A DNA stretch of 64,000 nt from Scolanthus callimorphus. Its lineage: Eukaryota; Cnidaria; Anthozoa; Actiniaria; Edwardsiidae. Positions 24,501-39,500 of the stretch are shown here, in pieces; the stretch's first letter is position 1, and every line of letters starts with the position of its first letter. The stretch covers positions 682,001 to 746,000 of the forward strand of contig CM066918.1 of NCBI GenBank assembly GCA_033964015.1, written 5' to 3'. The notes under the pieces were generated by a model, which worked only from the letters and a program-made list of their open reading frames with translations, made no database searches and was not told where the DNA came from. Position numbers and translations under genes: made by a program.

Positions 24501-27500
24501 GTAGATTGCTTTTCCGTATATATCTTTATTTTAACACGTTGGTCATAACAATTCTCCCTTTTTATACAAGATACAGGAAAAGAAAAACAAAGGATCAGCT
24601 GGTTTACATATGAGTATGGGTTCCCTTGACCAGAAACCTGGGGATTTACGTCTACAAAGTAAAGATCGGGAATTTACGCACCACAATAGCCCTCGTGCTT
24701 CACATAGACCAGCTTCTTCTTAGGACAGTTTATTGCGATCATGTAGCACTTGTTCCTGTAAGACACCCCGTCACTACCACAGACAGGCGTGTTTCGATCC
24801 GAACAGTCCTCCAGGCGGGGGCACACGCATAGAGGTGTCCCGGATGACGCGTCACAACGGCCATTGTTTGGGCACTGAACGGTCGAGCAGAGGTCGGTGA
24901 TTTGGCCTACAGAGAACAAAAGATGGGTTAATTACAATAGGGCATTGTAGAGTGAGCTCAGTCACGAGGAAAGCAATCTGAGAGAGCATCGACTCACTTT
25001 CCTCTTTGCTCTTTAATAATAATAGCATTAAGCTTTCATGACAAGGGTAAAGACAGATGTTTGAGGCATGAGACACTATAATAGCATGCCCAGATTCTAA
25101 AGAAACGTGTTATTTATAAACAGCCCGACACTTTACTACTCTACAAAGCACTAGACCACCATGACCATGTTCCTTGAAACCTGAAAATCACTTAACATTC
25201 TTGCTTCGATCTACACTTATCTACACGGTGCCCAGTGTTCCCGTAATATACTCCAAAGTCATTTTCGAATTGGCACGTTCGTTTCAGCAGTAGAGTTGTG
25301 TATGGAACTTACCACAGTACCCCTCGTGCATTACTCGTATCTGTGGATATCGCCCACAGTTCCTGACTTGCACATGGCATCGGCTGACATATGTCCGGCC
25401 ATCGCTGGCGCAAACACTTGGACCGGACGGACACTCATTAATAGTCGGACAGACGCACTCCGCTTTGTTATTCTTGATGACGCAAGTCTGTTCTTCACTG
25501 CATCTTTTGAATGCGCATGTATCTGAGGGAACACAACAAACATGATAGATTTACAACAAAAAAATGGTCTGTTAAATGCAGGTAGGTGGATGCGCGCGTT
25601 TGGGATGCTGGACTCAATTTATTGATTAATTATTTATTGTCATGATGAAATGAAAGCCCTCCATGATTGGCTAGTTTGCTTTGGTGATAAAACCAAGTGG
25701 AATGTTCTGAAACAAGCCTAGTCGAGGCGTTCTTGGCGGGCTTCCTTTGGTTCACCCGAGAGCTCGACACCGCCCTCATACTTCTACTCGGCTCATGTAC
25801 TAACACAGGAAACCCACTCAGAATGCCAGGGATGTGCTGGAACAGATGTTTTTCAATCAAACACAACCATACGGCGTCTAAGCAATAACACATCATACCT
25901 TACTGTACTATGCCGGCCACTTACCGCAAGGCCCTTTCTTGAGGACATGTAAGTTAATTTTCTTGTTACACGCCTCGGCGTTCATATGACATTCGCTTAT
26001 ATACGTCTTCTTGTCACTGGCACAGATCTGAGCCTGAGAGAGGGGGCACTTGGGACAGCGGCAGACAGGCTTGTTATTCTCCAAATAGCACTTCTCGTAT
26101 TTGTCACATTTATGTTTGGAACAAGGATCTGAGAAGACAATGGAATTCTAATGAAGTACAGAACAGCCTATGAATTGTGGAGTAGGACTTTAGCTTGGTT
26201 ATTAAGTAGGTAGATAGTGCGGATTTGTATTCACTCCACAACAGGTTTTATTCAATTGGTGCGATTGATTTTACTGCAGTCATTTTACTGCAGTCATACG
26301 CGACCGGGACCCTTTGCGCTTTGTTTTCATTTGGATCTATTGTCATTCAACAGCTGTGATTGGCTGATACAGTAGGTCCCAGGGGTTCCTATTGTTCTTC
26401 GTATTTCAAAAGTTCAAACTGCAAATTTGCATAGAGTTTTCAACTGCGTTGCATTCTCTGTGAGCCTGCAATGCGACTTGGGTGCTTATGGGCCTTTAAG
26501 AAATCCACTCTATTTTCCAACAAAAGTGGATCTTGTGTGTCTAAAGTAGCTAATATTTTGTAGTACAAACAAGGTTACCATAACAACACAAGCGCCACTT
26601 ACTGCAACTTCCTTTGTGCACGACCTTGATGGCGGTGGACGAGACGCAGGAATGGGACTTGAGGAGACATACGTTAGCGTATGTCCTGCCATTGTCGGCG
26701 CAGACCGGAGAGGAGGACTGGGGACAATCAACAAGACGAGGACAGACACACCCAGCGCCGCTACCTTGCACCCGACATGTGCTGTAGAATCGACACGACA
26801 CCAGCTGGCATGGATCTGAAGAGAAGAATACAGTACCGGATAAGTACTCTGTTAACCAAAGTGAGATCATCTGGTACAACTCAGGTTGAGGTTATTATTG
26901 TTGTTGTTGTTGATGATGAAGGTGTTATAGTTTATTATTCATGATGATGTTGATAATATTGTAGTTGTTGTGGTTGTTTGATGATGGTGTTGTTGTGTGC
27001 TGGTGACGATGTTTTTGTTGTTGACGATGTTATAGTTGTTGTGGTTGTTTGATGACGATGTTTTGGTGCTGATGACATTATTGTTGTGTTTGTTGACGAT
27101 GTTATAGTTGTTGTGGTTGTTTGATGACGATGTTTTGGTGCTGATGACATTATTGTTGTGTTTGCTGATGATGTTATAGTTGTTGTGGTTGTTCACGGTG
27201 ATGTTGTTGCTGATGATACTATAGTTGTTGTGGTTGTTTGTTGATGATGTTATTGTTAACGATGATGTTATTGTTAACGATGATGTTATTGTTGTTGTGG
27301 TTATTGATGATGATGCGGCTGTTGGTGACGATGATGTCTGTTGTCGATGATAAAGATTTTGCCGCTGCTGCTGATAATAGCGATGATGCAGATGGTGATA
27401 GTGGTGAAGATGATTACGGTGACTATCATGGTGAACGGATTGTCCAAGCTGACTTAGTCTCCTTGAAATGACGGGCTGTGACGATGATGATGTTGTAAGG

Positions 27501-30500
27501 ATTTGGCGGAAACAAGACGAAAAATGTTTTCGTATTTTTGATATACCTTTTCATTTAGGTTGAGTAGGTCAATAAACACAATGACGGAAACATGAAAACA
27601 TGAAAGATAAAAATAGAACACCTACCACAGACGCCATCACTCCTCTTAACAGTGTTCTCCTTCTTTTCACACGCTACAGCTCTCATGGCGCACTCACTAA
27701 CGTACGTTTTGCCGTTACTACCACAAACAGGCCTGATATCGGGCGAACAGTCGGATATTTTCGGACAGACACAGACGGGCGTCTTGTCCGGCGACTCGTG
27801 GCACGTGGCGTACCGCTGGCATTTGTACAGAGCACATCCACCGCCTGGGGGAAGAGACAATGGTGATGAGTTGCACGCCTGTCTCCTACATTCACAGTTA
27901 ATTGACGGAAACTAAAAACTTCAAATGGCTGGCTCTTTCGATAACGCCGTAAATGGCACCGCGTCTTTACCATCCAGTAATTTCTCCATGAAATACTGAA
28001 AGGCGTAGAGTGCAGAGAGTTATGAAAACATTGCAATCCCTCTACCAGACAAACGTCGGGAGCTCTGAACAGCTCGAAAACCTGAGGGTTCGTATCGTGG
28101 TTTACATATGATTGGAAACTTCGCCAAAGTCATGGATCGACACCTTGGAAGACACAAAATAACAGATATCTTTTGTCTACCGTGATGTAACTAATTTTAC
28201 AATACTACCAGACCCACCGCATCGTCCTTTGTTTTTCACTTTCAATCCACGCTTATTCTTGCAAGCATTGACCTTGAGGAGACACTCGTTGGAATACTGC
28301 TCGCCATCCGTGCCACATACGGGGTCTGGCGTCTTGTCACATGACGAGATGTCAGGGCAAACACACGTGGCTTGGGAGTTCTTTAGCTTGCAGATCTTGT
28401 CGTCTTTACATCGCATATCCTCGCATGTGTCTGCAAGAGAAAATAATAGTCTTACAAGTTTTGGAAGTTACAGTCTACAAAATTTTTGTAAAGAAACATT
28501 TAACATAAGAGAGCTCTGCTTGTTTGGAGGGGCAGCGCTTTACCTTTTTCTGCAGGGCTTAGCAGAAACGAAACATGGCCTCGCCATGCTACATGCTTTT
28601 AAAGGAAGCAATGTAAAAGATGCGAATTTATTGCACAATTTATTTCTAACTGGTAGCGAAATTCATAATTATAACACACGATCTGCCCCTCAATTCCGTA
28701 GCCACCCCTGTAGAACAAATATTAAGATGTTTACTATTTTATATCAAGGTCCTAAAATTTGGAATTCTCTCCCTCTTTTTGTAACATCGTCTAGTAACCT
28801 TCCCTCATTCAAATTAAATCTCTCCACTTTTTTTAGCAATGTAGAAATATATATATAAAAAAAATGAAAATAATATAGAACAGCATGCAAATGAACATTA
28901 TCAAGAGTCGACATATATCCATATATTCATTTATGTATTTTTATTATTATTTAACTTAAATACAGGGGACCCTACTCGATAAACCTGATGGTTTCATGGG
29001 CCCCCTGCCACCTCTTTTAGTGTACCTACTCTACCTGTCAAGGTGATAAGCTGTGTGGAAATAAACTTAACTAAACTAAACTAAAAATCCCGCGTGAATG
29101 AATCCGTTCTTCCGTACACCATATCTGCTCGGCAAACAAACTATGTAAACAGGTAGAATACACGACTTACCACACTTGCCGTCTTTGACTTTCTCTATCA
29201 CTGGTCGTATTCCTAACTTTGTATCCGAACACTGTTTAGCCACCAACTTGCAGTCGCCATAACCACGGCCATTGCTAGCGCAGACTCTTTGTCCACCGGC
29301 CGGACAGTCGGACGCATCGTCCAGTGGGCAGCGACATTCATATTTCCCACCAGGCTTGGAGAAACACCAGGTTTTATCGGGACACTTCACGAGGTCGCAC
29401 ACATCTGTAAATCAGAACATAATATTAATACACACATTCATGGTTGAAAATATCCTATAAATTATCCTATAATTTTTCGCGGGTTTCTGACGCAATTTGT
29501 TCTTCCTTGACATATTACTCACAGCATATCAAATAAATAAAAAACGAACGGGACGGAGTGTTGAGACGGCGAACTTATCTATGAACATCAACTATATCTC
29601 TGTGACTGCTATCCAGACTGCTGCTATATATACTCACTGCAATGCCCCGGTCTGTCCACTCGGATATCCTTCTTCTTGCGGCAGGCAGTAGCCTTTAGGA
29701 TGCACTCGTTCAAATAACTCTTCCCATCCGTGCCGCAAACAAAGCTCACCTTCAAGACAAGTTAACGAATTAGCACCTTATAATTTTTGCTTTGCTGGTT
29801 ATTCGTGAGTCTGATACAACGTGGTCGGAAAGACATCGCGTGAATACGACTTATCTGTGCTGTGCTTTAAAAAGATGTTGGCACGTTTTACGAATGCTTA
29901 ATTGACGACCCCGAAATATCAAGTCGCCAATTGGGTCTTAAAATGATAAAAGTGGTCGACATGTTAGGAAGCATTGTAGGCCACCAGAGTTGTGTCGTTC
30001 AGGTTGTCTTACCAAATTGCGTCGCCAGTTTGCGACTGTAGAGAAAAATGAAACCATCAAGTTTAAAATCTAGTCGCATTAGCAAATCTATTTGGTCGAG
30101 TTTTCGGGCCCTACTTTTTCGAGCGTCACACACAGAATTAGTAATGAGACATAGCATGCGTTCCAAAAACATGCATGAATTTTCTGTGTGAGCACGTCAA
30201 TTCCCTTATAGCATGAGGGCTGCTTCAGTGTAATACATACGATCGTTTTACACGTCTCTCCATTCTTACCTTACGTGAGCACGACTTCTCCGTAGGGCAC
30301 TCACACTTCTGCTTACCAGCTAGCGTGGCAACACATGTGCCGTAAAACGGACATTTCACGTTCTTGCACGGCGCTGAAACAAACATACGCAAGCATTAAA
30401 AACTTGTTTATATGCATTTTGATTAGCCAAACCTTGGTATTTCTCACTTGAAGATATCAGACTGATTACTTAGCAGATATAATGCACCAATCCCACTTCT

Positions 30501-33500
30501 TACACCACTAATACACGATTAGCAAATGTTAGAATGATAAGAGAACTCATTAACTGATCAATGTCGGGGCTGATATTTTCCAAATAATAACGCTAGCGTG
30601 GCAGTATCCCACATCATAGCAAGACGTCTCTCCAACGTGTCATGTCATGTGTTGCTGATGCACGATTTTGCACTGCAACGTGAGAATGAGTGACGTTAAA
30701 ATGAATGGCTTCCATTCCAAATTCAGACAATGATAGAATGAAAGGTTTGGTAAAAGAGAAAAATCATCCATTGTAAAAAAAGGCCTACATTCAAAAACGT
30801 TTCTAATTATTGATATGATCAACAGTGAAGCTCATGCAGTTGAAATCCCCAAGAAGAAAGACAAGCAATTATCCAGAAAGAAGCACTTTAATTAAGATGT
30901 CCCTACCGCATGTTCCAAGCTGAATGATGTTGATGTCTCTTGCTGTCTTACATCCGTGGACCTCCATGTGGCATTTCGATTTATACGTCCTCATAGTCAG
31001 ACCATTATATCCACAAACAGGCGAAGGCGGGCCTGTGCAGTCACTCTCAACTGGACAACGGCACTCTAGGGAGTCTCCGGTGAACAAACACTTGGAATGA
31101 TACTTGCAGAGGCGAGCGGAGCACGGTGTCTTGATCAAGCCTACAAGACGACATGGAATGGTCCTTTAGGGGTTTCAACATACTGTATGTAGCGCTTTGT
31201 TTTGGAATTAAGACCTGAAGCATTAAAATTGTCTACTGCATCAACTCCTTAAAGTATTACAAGTCAAGCAAGTCATACCACTTACGACTTACCACATTTC
31301 CCAGATATCACCTTCAAATTCTTAAGACTTACCACATGGTCCAGATGTTATCTTGAAATTCTTCTTCTTTTCACAAGCATACTTCATAGCAAGGCATAGA
31401 TTATTGTAGGTCCGACCCTCACTCGTGCAGACAGGTCGGGATATTTGCGGGCAAGCGGTGGGACATCGGCATTCAGCTTGACCATTTGGTGCCACATTAC
31501 ACATCCCGTGATACTGGCACTTCTTAGTTGAGCATGCGTCTGTAAAGACGATAAAAAAAAGATAAAGGGAAAGCTTTATAAGCTTCTTACATAGAATGTT
31601 TCTTTCAACGTTTTCAGTCTTAGACTAAAGCAAAACAATATTGTTGTTTCACTTACCGCAGGCGCCACTCTTCAGCACTTTAATGACTTTGCCCAGGGTA
31701 CAGGACGTCTTCTGAAGGAAGCAGATGCTCTGATATGTACTGCCGTCGTCCCCGCAGACTGGGGAACTTGATGCCGGGCAATTCTTGGGGCACTCACAGC
31801 TGATATTACCGTATCCTTGCGACTGAACCACGCATCTTCCATATACCTTTTCACAGATGGACAGCGCACACGCCGCTGAAAAGGAGAAAAGTAGTTCAAA
31901 AAATAGGAAGCGCGCAGCACCATATGTCGACGACGATACAGAAACACAGAAATGTCTTCCTTCAGAGATGAAGATGTTGATTTGTACTATTAATCAACAA
32001 AGTAGTACATGAGTACAGCATAGAAACTACGTACGACACAAAGCTGTTCTTTAATCACCCTAGATAGTGATGCTTTTAGAAACTCCCCTCCTTCCTACAG
32101 CTACTTACAGCACGCTCCGCCTCGTGCAACCACCGACACTTCTTGTCTCTCAGCGCAGCTTGTAGCCAACAGCAAACACTCATTGTCGTAGGTTTTTCCA
32201 TCAGAGCCACAAACAGGATCTTTACGTGCAGGACAGAGCTCCTTCTGGCGGCATTGACATGTGGTGGAGCCGTCTGGCTTGGGTAAACATTGGGCGTTGT
32301 ACTTGCATTTTGACGCTTTACACGGGTCTATAAATGAGGGACAGTATGTTTAGTCCACTGAGGAAGAAAATATATGATTACAACCGCACTTGATGAGAAT
32401 GGAAGTAAGACACCTAATTTCAATCTGAAGAAAACTAGATATCAAGGGTTTAGTGGACATAACCCAATTGATACAGCCAAATTCTTAAAAAAACATGACG
32501 AACAAATAATGATTGTTAACTTGACTGCTGTTTCTGGTAAAGCCTTCTGGAACTTACCGATGCAAACCATTCTCTCCAAAAATACGAGACCTCGAGAAAA
32601 AACTACCGAATCCGCCACCGGCCGTCCTATCAACTCGCAGCAACTTATGACTTACCACAAATGCCTTTAGCCACCAAGCTGATCCTCCTGCCTGTTTTAC
32701 ATGCCTCTACTTTCATTCGGCACAGGTTAACATACGACTGGCCGTCACTCCCACAAACTGGCTCGAAATCGAGTGGACAGTCGCGGAACTCGGGACACCT
32801 GCACTCAGCTCGACTTATCAGACCACTTCGAATGGTCACGCAACGTTTGCCTTCGGTGCAGAAAACGGCAACGCAGGGACCTGTGCGACATTGAAATACT
32901 GATCAGTTATAAATCTTTCAAAATAGACGCTATAGTTGCTAATAGCATGAACAACCTGGTGTCACGCCTCCTGGTTTTACTCTGTTAACTTACCACATTC
33001 TCCCTGATGCTTCACGCGGATGTCGGTCTTTCTTGTGCATGCCTGAGCCTTCATGGTGCATTCATTCAGGTGGGTCTTGTCATCCGTGCCGCATATGGGT
33101 GCATTCTCTCGTGGGCACTCCTCTCGCTTAGGACACGAACATTTCACTCGCCCTTCTTGTGTACCGCTGCAGATACCGTAAAACGGGCAGGAATTGTCCC
33201 TGCAGGCTCCTGTAATTACACGGGAAAGAGAAACTAATAAGCACAGTAAGAGCGCACCAAGCTATAAAACTCACTCAGCGTTCAGATATGCTCCCTAAAG
33301 CCGATAAAATCCGGCGCACTTCATGGAAATATGTGAAGTAAAAAGGGCAAAACTGGGCAAAAAGGTGGACAATTGCACTCTACCCTTCATAATACCCCTC
33401 TCATCCTCTCATATTGGGACCACCCTCAAGACATGTATTGTGGCCTGAAGACATTTATTGTGGCCTTGTGGCCTGAAGAACATTTATTGTGGCCTTGTGG

Positions 33501-36500
33501 CCTGAAGAACATTTATTGTGGCCTTGTGGCCTGAAGACATTTATTGTGGCCTTGTGGCCTGAAGACATTTATTGTGGCCTTGTGGCCTGAAGAACATTTA
33601 TTGTGGCCTTGTGGCCTGAAGACATTTATTGTGGCCTTGTGGCCTGAAGACATTTATTGTGGCCTTGTGGCCTGAAGAACATTTATTGTGGCCTCGTGGC
33701 CTGAAGACATTTATTGTGGCCTGAAGACATTTATTGTGGCCTTGTGGCCTGAAGAACATTTATTGTGGCCTTGTGGCCTGAAGACATTTATTGTGGCCTT
33801 GTGGCCTGAAGACATTTATTGTGGCCTTGTGGCCTGAAGAACATTTATTGTGGCCTTGTGGCCTGAAGACATTTATTGTGGCCTTGTGGCCTGAAGACAT
33901 TTATTGTGGCCTTGTGGCCTGAAGAACATTTATTGTGGCCTCGTGGCCTGAAGACATTTATTGAAGCCCTGTGGCCTCAAGACATGTATTGTAGCCCTGT
34001 GGCCTCAAGACATTTATTGTGGCCTTGTGGCCTGAAGACATGTATTGTGGCCTTGTGGCCTGAAGACATTTATTGTGGCCTTGTGGCCTGAAGACATTTA
34101 TTGTGGCCTGAAGACATTTATTGTGGCCTTGTGGCCTGAAGACATTTATTGTGGCCTTGTGGCCTGAAGACATTTATTGTGGCCTTGTGGCCTGAAGACA
34201 TTTATTGTGGCCTTGTGGCCTGAAGACATTTATTGTGGCCTTGTGGCCTGAAGAACATTTATTGTGGCCTTGTGGCCTGAAGACATTTATTGTGGCCTTG
34301 TGGCCTGAAGACATTTATTGTGGCCTTGTGGCCTGAAGAACATTTATTGTGGCCTCGTGGCCTGAAGACATTTATTGAAGCCCTGTGGCCTCAAGACATG
34401 TATTGTAGCCCTGTGGCCTCAAGACATTTATTGTGGCCTTGTGGCCTGAAGACATGTATTGTGGCCTTGTGGCCTGAAGACATTTATTGTGGCCTTGTGG
34501 CCTGAAGACATTTATTGTGGCCTTGTGGCCTGAAGACATTTATTGTGGCCTTGTGGCCTGAAGACATTTATTGTGGCCTTGTGGCCTGAAGAACATTTAT
34601 TGTGGCCTCGTGGCCTGAAGACATTTATTGTGGCCTTGTGGTCTGAAGACATTTATTGTGGCCTTTTACCTCGAGGTCCACTTTTACCTAGAGTTGTCCT
34701 CTTTTTTGTCCTCTGAATGAAGAAAGTGAAAGTAGAATATTACTCAGGCTAACGAACTTACCACAAGGTCCCTTGTGTCGCACGGTGATGTCGCGGCCCT
34801 GTTGACATGCAGTCACATCCATATGACACTCGGTGAAGTAGGTACCGCCATCACTTCCACAGACGGAGTTTTGCTTGAGGGGGCAATCGGACAGGGTGCG
34901 GCACTTACACGTGATTGTGGCGTCACGATGTGAGAGACACTGCGCGCGATTACGGCATGGATTAACAAGACTACACGCCCCTGAAATATCAAGCAAACAC
35001 TCTATTACTATAATATTACTGAATTGTCCTCCTCGTTTTAATATTACCGGAAAGAAGTTACATTATTTCAAAGTGTCTGGCTTGTTCGCTGGAAAAGGTA
35101 CTTATAGTTTGAGTTGATTCAAAGCGTAAAACTGCAATAAGGCACGTTACTGGTAGAAATCGGCCATGACTTTGCCAATAGTTATTGCATTAGTCAATGT
35201 ACAAATCATGTTGACGGTGGATTTTTTCTGTAGAGAGATATGGAACTACAGAAATTCTGGGCTACTATTTTCAGACCATTAAACTGTCAGGTTTAGTGGC
35301 TTAAGACTACGTTTATTTCCACTTACCGCAAAACCCACGGCGGGTGACAGTGATTGGTTTATCCTTGAGGCAAGACCTCGCCTTCATTACGCACTCATTA
35401 ATGTATGACTTCTTGTCACTGCCGCACACGGTATCTACGTACAGCGGACATTGTCTCTCTGATGGGCATGCGCACGATGCCTTACCATTGGCGCCAGCCA
35501 CGCACTCTTTGTTCTCCGGGCAAATGATGCGAGAGCATGGATCTAGAACACATCAGCTGACCATTTTAGCTTTTAGGGGGTTGGGGCTGGGAACGTCTTA
35601 TAAAATAACGCTTTTCAGGGTTTATCTTATTGGATCAGCTCTGGCTCTTTCCAAGAGTAATTCTTCCAAAAGGCTTCCGGACAGCTCGCTAAGTCAACTT
35701 TGGTATGACTAAATCAACATGCTAAAGCAGACTTACCGCAAGGTCCTTTCCTAGCCACAACCATATCAATCTTCTTGACGCACGCCTCCACATCCATGTG
35801 ACACTTGGAGATGAACGTCTGACCTGTTGAAGTGCATACAGGCTCCAGAGCAGCTGGACACTCTCGCAGATCTCTACATACACACTTGGGAGCTCCATTC
35901 ACAAGCTGGCATTGCGATGGCGACTTGCACTTCAGCTGAGCGCAAGGACCTGAAGATCACGGGTTTGTATTGTTAACGAAATTCAAAGGACGTTAACGAG
36001 ATATGTTCAAAATAACAAAACGAGGTCCTGTTTGTTTGCTTGCTTTGTTTGAGATGTTTGTTTGTTGGTATTTGTTTTGACTGCCTGCACCTGCCGGTTT
36101 GTCTGAAATTAAGACCTCGAGAGACCTTGAGAGGCTCTAAGGATAGAAAACTACAAAGAATAGAAAACTACAAAAAAGTCATTGAAAAAAGTGACGGGGT
36201 GCCAGAAGTTAAGCGATTATGCTATTACCTTTTAGTACATACCCAACTAGTACACTATTGCCAATGCTGAATCCTGATTGGCTACGCTACTAGGGGACTA
36301 TTATCATTAGACCTCTAGTAGCAAAAGCTGCGATTTTGAACATGAAAACAATGGCGGCCGCTTCTCGTTTTGTCGAGGTTTCTGGTGCTTTTTTAACACA
36401 AATTTTCATTTTTGTGTCCAACTAGTTGGGTGAAACTAAAACAATTAGACCTCTCGCCCTCAAGAGCCACGGGTCAATAGCCCATTCAGCCTGCGGCCTC

Positions 36501-39500
36501 ATGGGCTATTGACCCGTAGCCCTTTCGGGCTCGAGGTCTAATTGTTAAGTACATATACACCAGCTAACACACACAATATATAGTGAATGAAACTATTCAA
36601 GTATCATTCCAGAATATTGAAATCCAAACGAGTCTTAAGAAAACCTACCGCAATTTCCGAGACTTGATACTTGTACATCAGTGCGGTTGTAACAAGCCGA
36701 CGCTCTCATCTGGCAATCATTAGTATATGTAAACCCATCTGTACCGCACACGGGTGAGCTGGCCCGCGGGCACTCCTTCAGCTTGGGGCAGACACAATTG
36801 ATTCGTCCATCGGACAGAGAGGTGCACTGGGCGTGGTGCTTACATGTGACCTTGAAGCATGGGTCTGTGATGAGATAATAGTTATATGAGCGTAAGTATA
36901 CAGCAACGGGAAGAGAGGCGTGCGCCAATCGCTCTTGTATATTGAGGACCTGTACGTTAGCGAATAGAATGCTCGCAGAGAGGCGTGCAAAATCCAGCCT
37001 TTAAAATAGAACACACCTTTGCAGACTTCCGTCGCCAGTTTGACAGTAAGCTTGTTCAGCTGATCGAATCCATCGATCTTAAATGCATCCTTATCTTCCG
37101 TAGCTATTTGCCTTAGCTTTTTCAGTGGAGAGTAAATACCCACGCCAACCACAAACACTTGAATATGGGAATTCTTGAGGACCCGCGCGGTACGCTCGAT
37201 GTTCTCGGGAATCGGCCCATTGATAATAGCCATCAGAACACGATGCACGCCAACACGCGCCCCATTGCCGGGCCCGAGTGTGCGCGAGGCAGCAGTGAGC
37301 ATGCTACTCACACGCGTACTGCTGGCATCTCGTTGGGAGTGCGGGAGCGAGGTGATTTTTGTCTTTAGAGATGCGGCGTCACTGTAACTATCAAAGTTAA
37401 TGACCCGCTCTGTCCCCGTGCTGTGTAACAGAACCGATACTCGTGTACGGGAAGGAGAAATCTCGAACGCGTTCAGGAGAAGGACGAGGAACTGCTTGGC
37501 GCGCTGGAAGTTGACTGAAGAGACTTGATTTGAGCTGTCAAGTGCAAATACCAACTCCATCGGGAAAGGACACGCTGGAAAGAAATACACGTACATACAC
37601 CTCAGTATACAGACCGGTTACAAATAGTAAAAGCCTTATGGATACCTTTCTAGAACGGGGAGCTCTGTAAGACAAACACTTCATGTAGATTTGTACCTGC
37701 CTTGTTGCTACAGGTTTAGTTTGAAACAGGCGGCTGTAGTCAGTACCAACAACCTCCTTGATCCAGCAATAAGGAGCGGTCCCGGCTTAAGTACTTGAAA
37801 GCGCGCTGGTTTTGAAAACAAAACGTAATATGAAAACTCTTACCTCCCGGGGTGGTGCAGACTTGCTCCACGGGGATGTTCCCTTCACTCGGTCGGCACC
37901 GTCCACAGTACCCCCCACACTTGCCCGATACAATCAAGCCCTCAGGGGTTCGTTGATAGTCCTGGATCTTCTGGAGCTTGGGGTAGCCCTGGTGCACCCA
38001 GTTGACGCTGTCCCGGACACGGATACCGGTACCGGTCAGGTCGATCTGAGAGGAACAAATTCATGATATTAAGGTTACTGAGAACCTTCGCGCACGTGCT
38101 CGAAAAAACAATCATACATGTCCTTGGTTTAACCAAAACATGTAAACCTATATATCGTTAGAAAGCTTGTAGAATGGACTAGCGAGTTATGGCAAAAAGG
38201 AATATTTTTTTCATAAATTGAATCTTTTTTAAGGCTTTATTAAAAAATCGGGTGTGACGTTTTCAAGAGTTAACACCGTCGAACAGCTTGACCTTGACTC
38301 CCAAGTAACACATTGTTTTAATCCTTAAAGGTGTTTCTCAAAAATTGCTTTGTTCAAAAGTTATCGAACGTTTAATTTTCAAAGGTCAAATTTTATAGAA
38401 TTTTCACGCTCTAAAATTTTTAAAAATTCATAACTTTGATTTAAACAAAATTAAAAAAAACGCAGACACGGTTTTTGATAAACACCTTTAAGGATTAAAA
38501 TAATATGTTACTTGAAAGTCATGGTCCAGCAGTTCGACAGCGTTAGCTCGTGAAAATGGCACACCAAAATATTTAATCAGTGCTTTAAAAAAAATTACAG
38601 GTATCAATACGTGATTTCTTTTTGCCATATCCCGCTAGTCCATTCTATAAGCTTTCCAACGATATATAGGTTGACATATATTTTGGTTAAACTTTGGTTA
38701 AACTAAGGACGTGTATGATTGTTTTTCCGAGGACGTGCTGCAAAGGTTCTCAGTAACCTTAAGGTAACTTCGAGCAGATTTCGATTTACTGCGAAAAGGC
38801 ACTGAACGCGATACGGTATAGAAGTGTGTGCACACCTCGTTTCCCTTGAAGCGCGACGCTAAATTTAAGTGTATTTTTACGGAGCATTACTTGGTGGGTG
38901 TGTTTGGGATAGGGTGTCTACCAACCTTAAAGCTTCCCTTGCGGCACTTTTCTTGACTAACCGAGTAACAATCACCGGCGGTTCCGTATGGAATCTTTTT
39001 ACCGAGAACGTCCGACAAGGAGTACTTGAAGTCACTTTCATTTATGACCATTGATTTTACATCCAGTTTGATCTTGTAAAATCTAGATGACAAAAAAGAC
39101 AAACATTGCCCTCATATCAAGTATATCTGCGGCCATCTATCGCCACACGAACGCACAACACACAACGTCACGCAACCTCGAGTCACATAATATCACGTCA
39201 TATCAGGTCACATCATGTCACGTTATTTTCTGTCACGTCACGTCATCATGAACGTGCCGCTGTAAATTACTAACAAAATGTTTAACAAAATGATTCAAAC
39301 TCACTTAGTGGTTCCCATCTCGGCATAGGGTTCGTCTAACACATCACCACTACACTGATAACGTTGGCGCAGCCTCTGGCGGTATATAATGGCAAAGTTA
39401 TTATCTGGCCCGGCCGGCAGGGTAATATATTCCGCTGGTACAAGACCGGATTGCGGTTGGGCCGCCATGTTAGCGCAGAACACTCGTAGGGAATCCTTAC

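Noticed and set aside
25331..25543. Minus-strand open frame over FS21
   Set aside because: Out-of-frame shadow; the correct frame gives the ten-cysteine follistatin module with matching splice phases.
26935..27471. Low-complexity open frames on both strands ([23 protein letters not shown])
   Set aside because: GTT/GAT simple repeats; no domain.
33876..34505. Two identical 71-codon open frames
   Set aside because: They are the same block of the 28-bp minisatellite duplicated 414 bases apart.
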